Positions 54,887 to 59,641 of a stretch of DNA of 59,641 bases are shown one piece after another. Position numbers and translations under genes: made by a program. The DNA is from Candidatus Cloacimonadota bacterium (GTDB taxonomy: Bacteria > Cloacimonadota > Cloacimonadia > Cloacimonadales > Cloacimonadaceae). Location of the stretch: NCBI GenBank assembly GCA_023228285.1, contig JALOBM010000007.1, positions 1 through 59,641 of the forward strand, in the 5' to 3' direction. Numbering within the stretch: the first letter of the stretch is position 1; the number at the start of each line of letters is the position of its first letter. The notes under the pieces are model-generated. The model made no database searches and was not told the origin of the DNA. It saw nothing but the letters and a program-made list of their open reading frames with translations.

Positions 54887-55552
54887 ATGGCACAAATGAT
54901 ATCCGCAGCTGATGCTGCAGCGATGATCAAGCCCGGCACACGCTTGGCTATTGGTGGCTTTTTGGCCGTGGGCGCCCCTGAAGGCATTATTGATGCCATC
55001 GTAGAGCGCAAGATTGCAGATTTGCACATGATAGTGATTGCCTCCGACTGGGAGAATCGCGGTGTGGGCAAACTGGTCGTGGCGAACCTCATCAAGAGTG
55101 CGCAGGTATCGCATCTAGGTACAAACAAAGAGATTCAGGCGCAGATGAACGCTGGAAAGATCGACATCGAGCTGGTTCCTCAGGGTACTCTGATGGAACG
55201 TGTAAGAGCTGCTGGAGCAGGTTTGGGCGGCATCCTCACTCCTACCGGAGTCGGAACCGTGGTGGAAGAAGGCAAACAGATTATCAATCTGAATGGTAAG
55301 GACTACATTTTAGAGCACGCTATCGAAGTCGATGTTGCCATCGTAAAAGCTTGGAAAGCAGATAAGATGGGCAACCTAATCTTCCGGAAAACTGCCCGCA
55401 ATAGCAATCCCATCATGGCGATGGCGGGAAAGATCACCATCGCTGAAGTGGATGAGATTGTGGAAGTAGGTGAACTGGATCCGGAAATGATAGCTTGCCC
55501 CGGTGTGTTTGTGAACTATCTGGTAAAGAGCACGGAGGTCGCTAATGGATAA
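54887..55552 (+). CDS. Acetate/butyrate-acetoacetate CoA-transferase, subunit A
   Basis: A 221-residue alpha subunit of a family I CoA-transferase (AtoD/ScoA type), which moves CoA between acyl-CoA and a free carboxylic acid in the cytoplasm. It has the glycine-rich GGFLAVGAPEGIIDA segment, VPQGTLMERVRAAGAGLGG with PTGVGT, and LEHAIEVDVAIVKAWKAD. AGGAGAG precedes the ATG. It overlaps subunit B by 8 bp. In an amino-acid or syntrophic fermenter it would activate or release short-chain acids; the exact substrates are not decidable here. Confidence 0.93.
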   Translation: MAQMISAADAAAMIKPGTRLAIGGFLAVGAPEGIIDAIVERKIADLHMIVIASDWENRGVGKLVVANLIKSAQVSHLGTNKEIQAQMNAGKIDIELVPQGTLMERVRAAGAGLGGILTPTGVGTVVEEGKQIINLNGKDYILEHAIEVDVAIVKAWKADKMGNLIFRKTARNSNPIMAMAGKITIAEVDEIVEVGELDPEMIACPGVFVNYLVKSTEVANG

Positions 55553-56198
55553 GAGACAGATGATCGGTTGCAGGATTGCACGTGAATTTAAAGACGGTGA
55601 CTATGTGAATCTTGGTATTGGCCTGCCCACCATGGCAGTGGATTATATTCCGGAAGGGATTCATGTCGTATTCCAGAGTGAAAACGGGATGCTGGGCGTT
55701 GGTCCAAGCCCGGCAGAAGGCACTGAGGATCCGGATATGATCAATGCCGGAGGCGGCTTCATTACTGCTTTGAAAGGCGCTTCATTCTTTGACAGTGCAC
55801 TCAGCTTTGCTATCATTCGCGGTGGACACATCGATGCTACAGTACTGGGTGCGTTGCAGGTGGATCAACAGGGAAACCTGGCAAACTGGATGATCCCAGG
55901 CAAGATGGTTCCTGGTATGGGTGGTGCGATGGATTTGGTTACCGGTGCCCGCAAAGTTATCGTTGCCATGGAGCATTGCGACAAACACGGCAACCCCAAG
56001 ATCCTTAAAGAATGCAATCTGCCCCTTACTGCTAAAGGCAAGGTGAGTCTCATCATCACCGATATGGCGGTGATTGAAGTGACAGTCAGTGGTTTGGTAT
56101 TGTGCGAAGTGGCGGCAGGAACCAGCGTCGAAGAAGTCTTGAAAGCCACGGAAGCCGAACTGATAGTACCCGAACAGGTCGGCACTTTCGGCATGTAA
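55545..56198 (+). CDS. Acetate/butyrate-acetoacetate CoA-transferase, subunit B
   Basis: A 217-residue beta subunit (AtoA/ScoB type). The catalytic Glu46, which forms the glutamyl-CoA thioester, lies in VVFQSENGMLGVGP, and the flanking YVNLGIGLPTMAVDYIP and GGHIDATVLGALQVD segments are those of the family. It forms a complex with subunit A. It ends 25 bp before a perfect terminator. Confidence 0.94.
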   Translation: MDKRQMIGCRIAREFKDGDYVNLGIGLPTMAVDYIPEGIHVVFQSENGMLGVGPSPAEGTEDPDMINAGGGFITALKGASFFDSALSFAIIRGGHIDATVLGALQVDQQGNLANWMIPGKMVPGMGGAMDLVTGARKVIVAMEHCDKHGNPKILKECNLPLTAKGKVSLIITDMAVIEVTVSGLVLCEVAAGTSVEEVLKATEAELIVPEQVGTFGM

Positions 56199-56223
56199 GA
56201 CACAATAGTAATACATATATATA

Positions 56224-56252
56224 ACCCGGGCATCATACCCGGGTATCTTTTT
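56224..56252 (+). terminator. Rho-independent terminator after the CoA-transferase operon
   Basis: ACCCGGG (56224-56230) and CCCGGGT (56238-56244) form a 7-bp stem with a 7-nt loop, followed by ATC and five T residues. Confidence 0.85.
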
Positions 56253-56271
56253 GCTTCGAATTAGATACAAA

Positions 56272-56589
56272 TCAATAGCGGGGGATCACATGCATATGGA
56301 AATGGAACACGGTTTGTCCCGCTTTTCGGCCGCAATTCATCATCAGATTGTAGGCTGAGGGCGAGTATCTTTTTTCCAGCAGTTCCTTCAGCTCTTTTAC
56401 TGTTTCCAGCAGTGCAAGAGATTCTGCTTCATTCAGATCAAAGTATTGCGATACATGGCGTTTGGAGATCACCAGGCTGTGTCCCCGGGCAACCGGATGT
56501 TTATCTTGGATAACGTAGAAGTACTCATTGGATAGCAGGTGTTTGGAGACCGGGATCTCGCAGAATACGCAGGGAGCATCGTTATTCAT
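56272..56589 (-). CDS. HIT family nucleotide hydrolase
   Basis: A 105-residue histidine-triad protein. The triad HFHMHVIPRY (96-105) ends the protein, and upstream are CVFCEI with a Cys pair (7 and 10) and HSLVISKRHVSQYFDL. HIT enzymes hydrolyse nucleoside phosphoramidates or dinucleotide polyphosphates. Most relatives continue 5-30 residues beyond the triad, so this is a minimal form. It follows nth within 2 bp and is probably co-translated with it. Confidence 0.9.
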   Translation of the reverse strand: MNNDAPCVFCEIPVSKHLLSNEYFYVIQDKHPVARGHSLVISKRHVSQYFDLNEAESLALLETVKELKELLEKRYSPSAYNLMMNCGRKAGQTVFHFHMHVIPRY

Positions 56590-56590
56590 T

Positions 56591-57235
56591 CTATACTCCT
56601 ACTCTTTTGCAATACTTGTAAATAGGACATATGTCACAAGCTGGTTTGCGGGGTTTGCAGAGGTTTTGGCCAAAGGCAACTACATAGGAATTGATCTTTA
56701 GCCAATGCTTTTCCGGTAGCTTTGCCCTTAGCGCTATCTCGGATTCCAGGGGCGTTTTGGTTTGAATATACCCCCAACGGTTGCAGATGCGATGCACGTG
56801 GACGTCCACACAGATCGCCGGTAGGGAAAACGCCAGTGCCCGAACCAGATTGGCAGTCTTGCGTCCCACTCCGGGAAGCCGCAAGAGATTGTCGATCTCG
56901 CTGGGTACTTTGCCGCCGAACTCATCTCGCAGTACTTTGGGCAATTCTTTCAGGTGCTTTGTTTTGGCATTGTGAAATCCGGTTTGATAGATGATCTTGT
57001 CCAGCTCTTCAGCGCTCAATGTATCGAAGTCATCTGCCGTTGTCACTCTTTTGAAGAGCTCATCTACCACTTTAGCAGTGGTTTCATCCTTGGTTCGTGC
57101 ACTCAAGATCGTAGCTACCAGTACTCTAAACGGATCTTTGGTCTTGGCTTGGATCAAATCCACGATAGGTGTCTTCACGCTGTTGAAATGCTCTTCCAAG
57201 CGCTTCATAACCGCATCTATGTCCTTTTTGTGCAT
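56591..57235 (-). CDS. nth: Endonuclease III
   Basis: A 214-residue DNA glycosylase/AP lyase for oxidised pyrimidines. The helix-hairpin-helix LPGVGRKTANLV carries the catalytic Lys126, and VDVHVHR holds Asp144. The [4Fe-4S] loop has the exact C-x6-C-x2-C-x5-C spacing near the C-terminus (CKPRKPACDICPIYKYC). GGGAG precedes the ATG. It heads a two-gene unit with the HIT protein and diverges from the YedK-like gene. Confidence 0.96.
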   Translation of the reverse strand: MHKKDIDAVMKRLEEHFNSVKTPIVDLIQAKTKDPFRVLVATILSARTKDETTAKVVDELFKRVTTADDFDTLSAEELDKIIYQTGFHNAKTKHLKELPKVLRDEFGGKVPSEIDNLLRLPGVGRKTANLVRALAFSLPAICVDVHVHRICNRWGYIQTKTPLESEIALRAKLPEKHWLKINSYVVAFGQNLCKPRKPACDICPIYKYCKRVGV

Positions 57236-57344
57236 GGTGTCTCCCTAAAGCAGTGATTCTTTGATGAATGTGGATCTTACGAGAAATTTCTTCTTGCCAA
57301 TTATTCGAATCCTCATAATGTTGTCAACAATTAGGAGTATCCCA

Positions 57345-58034
57345 ATGTGCGGTAGATTTGCGCAGGTGTTTAAACATGATCAATTGCAGAAGATACAAAA
57401 GGAACTGAAAGCGACCATCAGCTCTGAACAGCTGGAGATATCTTACAATGTAGCTCCTACACAGCAGGTGATGGCGATTGTCAGCAAGGGAGAGTTCCGT
57501 TACAACGGATTCTTCCGCTGGGGTCTGATACCATCCTGGATGAAGAGCCTGCCCAAGACCCCGCTGATCAATATCCGTAGCGAGAGTATCCATGAAAAAC
57601 CATCGTTCAAAGCGTCTTTCATCCGGCGCCGGGCCATAGTTCCCGCCAATGGTTTCTACGAATGGCAAGCGCCCGGGAAAATCCCGCATTATATCTATCC
57701 GGCCGATGGAGGTTTGCTATATATGGCCGCCATCTACGACCTTTGGGAAGGGGACGACGGTAGTTATGTGCCTTCTCTGGGAATCATCACTACCGCCGCA
57801 AATAACTTTATGCGTCACTTGCATCAACGCATGCCGCTCATTCTGTCGCCAGACACCTTTGATCCCTGGCTGGATCCCTCTCTTCAGGATATAATTGCAC
57901 TGAGTGGGCTGCTGGCGGAGATTAAGGATCCCAAGTTGCAGTGTCACCGTGTGAGTCCGGCGGTAAACAAAGCTGCAAACAATTCTGAAGATCTCATCAA
58001 AGAATACTCTTTTCAAAAAGATATCATTATTTAG
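57345..58034 (+). CDS. SOS response-associated peptidase (YedK/HMCES family)
   Basis: A 229-residue protein that crosslinks to abasic sites in single-stranded DNA. The catalytic Cys2 is exposed after removal of Met1 (MCGRFAQ). Other conserved residues are in NVAPTQQV, NIRSESIHEKPSF, VPANGFYEW (Glu) and LHQRMPLIL (His). The frame is open 28 codons further, but only the ATG at 57345, behind AGGAG, gives the essential N-terminal Cys. It sits next to nth, another abasic-site repair gene, though on the opposite strand. Confidence 0.94.
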   Translation: MCGRFAQVFKHDQLQKIQKELKATISSEQLEISYNVAPTQQVMAIVSKGEFRYNGFFRWGLIPSWMKSLPKTPLINIRSESIHEKPSFKASFIRRRAIVPANGFYEWQAPGKIPHYIYPADGGLLYMAAIYDLWEGDDGSYVPSLGIITTAANNFMRHLHQRMPLILSPDTFDPWLDPSLQDIIALSGLLAEIKDPKLQCHRVSPAVNKAANNSEDLIKEYSFQKDIII

Positions 58035-58042
58035 AGGAAAAC

Positions 58043-59125
58043 ATGCTTGAAGAAAAAGCCCGGGTTTTGATCATCGACGATGATCTGCCCATTCTGGATA
58101 GTATCCGCATGGGTTTGAAGAACTGTCACAATTTGTTGGTTGACGTATGCGAGGATCCTTCTGAAGCCTTGAGTTTGCTGAAGAACAACGAGTATCAGAC
58201 GGTTATCAGCGATGTGGCCATGCCTGTCATAAGCGGCTTGGACATCTTGAAGGCAGTATCGCAAGGAAATCCAGAGCTTCCGGTGATCCTGATCACAGGA
58301 TATGCGGACACCGATATGATGAGGGAAGCCATCCATTATGGGGTATATGAATTTCTGAAAAAACCCTTTGAAATGGATGAACTGCTGATGACCCTGAACA
58401 AGGCATTGGAGACATACCGTCTGAGAATCCAGAATAAAGCATATAAAGACCACCTGGAGTCCTTGGTTACTCAGCGCACGATCGAGCTCTTTGATGCCAA
58501 TAACAAGCTGCAAAAAAGCTACCTGAATACGATCCATGCCATGATTAACGCCATGGAGGTGAACGACATCTATACCAGAGGCCATTCCGAGCGCGTGACT
58601 GCCATGTCCATGAGAATGGGCAAGTTACTGGGTTTGGAAACCAAAGAATTGATCCTGTTGCGCATCGGTGCCTTGTTGCACGACTTGGGTAAAATCGGGA
58701 TCGTTAGCAATGTGCTGAGCAAAGAGCACCGTCTTACCGAAAACGAATACAATGCAATAAAGCAGCATCCGCTTATTGGGGCCCGCATCATAGACCCCAT
58801 AGGTTTTCCGGAGACTGTCGGTAAAATCATCCTGCAGCATCACGAATGGGCAAATGGCGAGGGCTATCCTTATGGCATCAAGCTCAATGATATCCATCCC
58901 TTGGCGCGAATTGTGAGTGTTGCGGATAGTGTTGATGCCATGACCAGCCGACGACCCTACAGCAGAAATCTGGATTTTCAGGGAGCCACTGAGGAAGTTC
59001 TAAACAACATCAATCGGCAATTTGATCCCATCGTGGGGCGTATCTTCTTTGCCAACAACCAGCAAATACACAACTTTACAAAAGACACTAATGCAATCAA
59101 GGAGATGTTGCAGGAAGCCTTTTGA
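58043..59125 (+). CDS. Response regulator with HD-GYP domain
   Basis: A 360-residue two-domain regulator. The receiver domain (about 6-122) has the acidic pair IDDD, phosphoacceptor Asp57 (VISDVAMP) and Lys107 (LKKPF). A coiled-coil linker leads to an HD-GYP domain, the class that hydrolyses cyclic-di-GMP: GHSERV (His181), LLHDLGKIGI (His213, Asp214), KQHP and HHEWANGEGYP (266-276). The usual Asp of HHExxDGxGYP is Asn271. No histidine kinase is adjacent. It may control pilus activity through c-di-GMP and could be the partner of the kinase at 3009; both ideas are inference. Confidence 0.93.
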   Translation: MLEEKARVLIIDDDLPILDSIRMGLKNCHNLLVDVCEDPSEALSLLKNNEYQTVISDVAMPVISGLDILKAVSQGNPELPVILITGYADTDMMREAIHYGVYEFLKKPFEMDELLMTLNKALETYRLRIQNKAYKDHLESLVTQRTIELFDANNKLQKSYLNTIHAMINAMEVNDIYTRGHSERVTAMSMRMGKLLGLETKELILLRIGALLHDLGKIGIVSNVLSKEHRLTENEYNAIKQHPLIGARIIDPIGFPETVGKIILQHHEWANGEGYPYGIKLNDIHPLARIVSVADSVDAMTSRRPYSRNLDFQGATEEVLNNINRQFDPIVGRIFFANNQQIHNFTKDTNAIKEMLQEAF

Positions 59126-59309
59126 TGCGCTGCTCCCTCCGGTAACTATCGCAATGTAATGTCCCGCTCCATCCCGGAACTGCTCGATATTGATGAATCT
59201 GCAGCCTCTTATTTTCGCACAGAGTACTATCGGCGCTACAGCAAACACCGGTACAGTTCCACACCTATGTATTATTCTTCTTTCCTCTTATGGATTATCT
59301 ATACATGAA

Positions 59310-59376
59310 CCTGATATCATCGGGTTATCATCGGGTGACGACTGCATTATAACACCTTGATATCTGCTTCGGCACT
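59310..59376 (+). repeat. Family A dispersed repeat, copy A5
   Basis: The core is 59311-59366 (56 bp): CTGATATCA, units ATCATCGGGTT and ATCATCGGGTG, TTGATATCTG at the end, and tail CTTCGGCACT. One position of the inverted ends is mismatched. Confidence 0.85.
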
Positions 59377-59423
59377 ATGTGATGTATGAAGGAGGAATAG
59401 CCGCCGATCACGCAGATTTAACT

Positions 59424-59565
59424 AGGATAATAAAGTTCATTTGACCTTATGTATCTTATTACCTATATGTTATATGGTCAAATGGACTTCAATATCTGGA
59501 GTGGTAACTATGCATTACCTGAAGTCTATGCCATCCCCTAACTTACTAATCTTTCCTACACCTAA
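59424..59565 (+). repeat. Family B dispersed repeat, copy B4
   Basis: First hairpin: CATTTGACC (59438-59446) pairs perfectly with GGTCAAATG (59476-59484). Second hairpin: GACTTCA (59485-59491) with TGAAGTC (59520-59526). A CATCCCC block and CTTACT follow. This is the cleanest copy of the two nested structures. Confidence 0.85.
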
Positions 59566-59641
59566 GTGCTTGGAAAATGGAGTGTCGCTAGCGAGAAATA
59601 GTTCGTATGTCATTATCCAGCTTTGCGATACCCTTTTAGAG

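Larger units (their letters stand above)
59126..59641. other. Right-edge gap with repeats A5 and B4
   Basis: No supported gene in the last 516 bp. A family A copy and a family B copy, both in plus orientation, fill most of it. Confidence 0.6.

Noticed and set aside
1975..59366. Family A repeats as a possible CRISPR array
   Set aside because: Copies are single and many kilobases apart, with no spacers or cas genes.

Overview
The window looks like a chromosomal segment of an uncultured anaerobic, Gram-negative bacterium, most likely of the Candidatus Cloacimonadota or a related FCB-group lineage. This is inferred from the gene content, not from a marker-gene search. The clues are a complete Bat operon, secreted multidomain proteins with C-terminal FlgD-like/type A sorting domains outside an obvious Bacteroidetes setting, a C10 peptidase, a two-subunit CoA-transferase, a lone histidine ammonia-lyase and a type IV pilus locus with a sigma-54 promoter. 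No tRNA, rRNA, CRISPR array, prophage or transposase gene was seen.

Layout. 187-1672 (minus): a methyltransferase and an exopolysaccharide-type polysaccharide deacetylase, overlapping. 2238-2540: a small putative membrane protein. 3009-4391 (plus): a histidine kinase with an N-terminal cyclic-nucleotide-binding domain, then ribosomal protein L28 and a terminator. 4493-12266 (plus): an eight-gene MoxR/DUF58/BatA-E operon. 12767-14815 (minus): a periplasmic peptidyl-prolyl isomerase. 15500-29947 (plus): a type IV pilus cluster. It runs from a sigma-54 promoter through a pilin, PilT, two minor prepilins, a 650-residue PilX-like protein, PilM/N/O, a PilP-position protein, a short secretin, a 769-residue Ig-like lipoprotein, PilB and PilC, to a strong terminator. 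30460-34177 (minus): xanthine dehydrogenase-type molybdenum hydroxylase. 34313-34970: a decayed hybrid histidine kinase. 35092-37505 (plus): two overlapping glycosyltransferases. 37515-47705 (minus): an apparent operon hutH, TPR lipoprotein, membrane protein, truA, hisS, mfd. 48270-53170 (minus): C10 peptidase and a partner secreted protein. 53491-54534: a truncated FG-GAP protein. 54887-56198 (plus): CoA-transferase subunits A and B. 56272-57235 (minus): nth and a HIT protein. 57345-59125 (plus): a YedK/HMCES protein and an HD-GYP response regulator.

The most striking structure outside genes is a set of dispersed intergenic repeats. Family A (five full copies plus a remnant) has a core of exactly 56 bp, inverted ends and an internal 11-bp tandem duplication; one copy shows a compensatory change in the ends. 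Family B (four copies, about 140-190 bp) contains nested hairpins. A and B repeatedly occur in the same gaps but in different order and orientation. A third palindromic element (family C) occurs twice. These repeats fill most of the long gene-free gaps. Together with a 23-bp tandem repeat that supplies the end of the FG-GAP gene, they are the best candidates for something undescribed.

A second theme is modular secreted proteins. The C10 peptidase and its neighbour share an unnamed module of about 100 residues (three copies in total), and the peptidase also carries a duplicated GWNL module.
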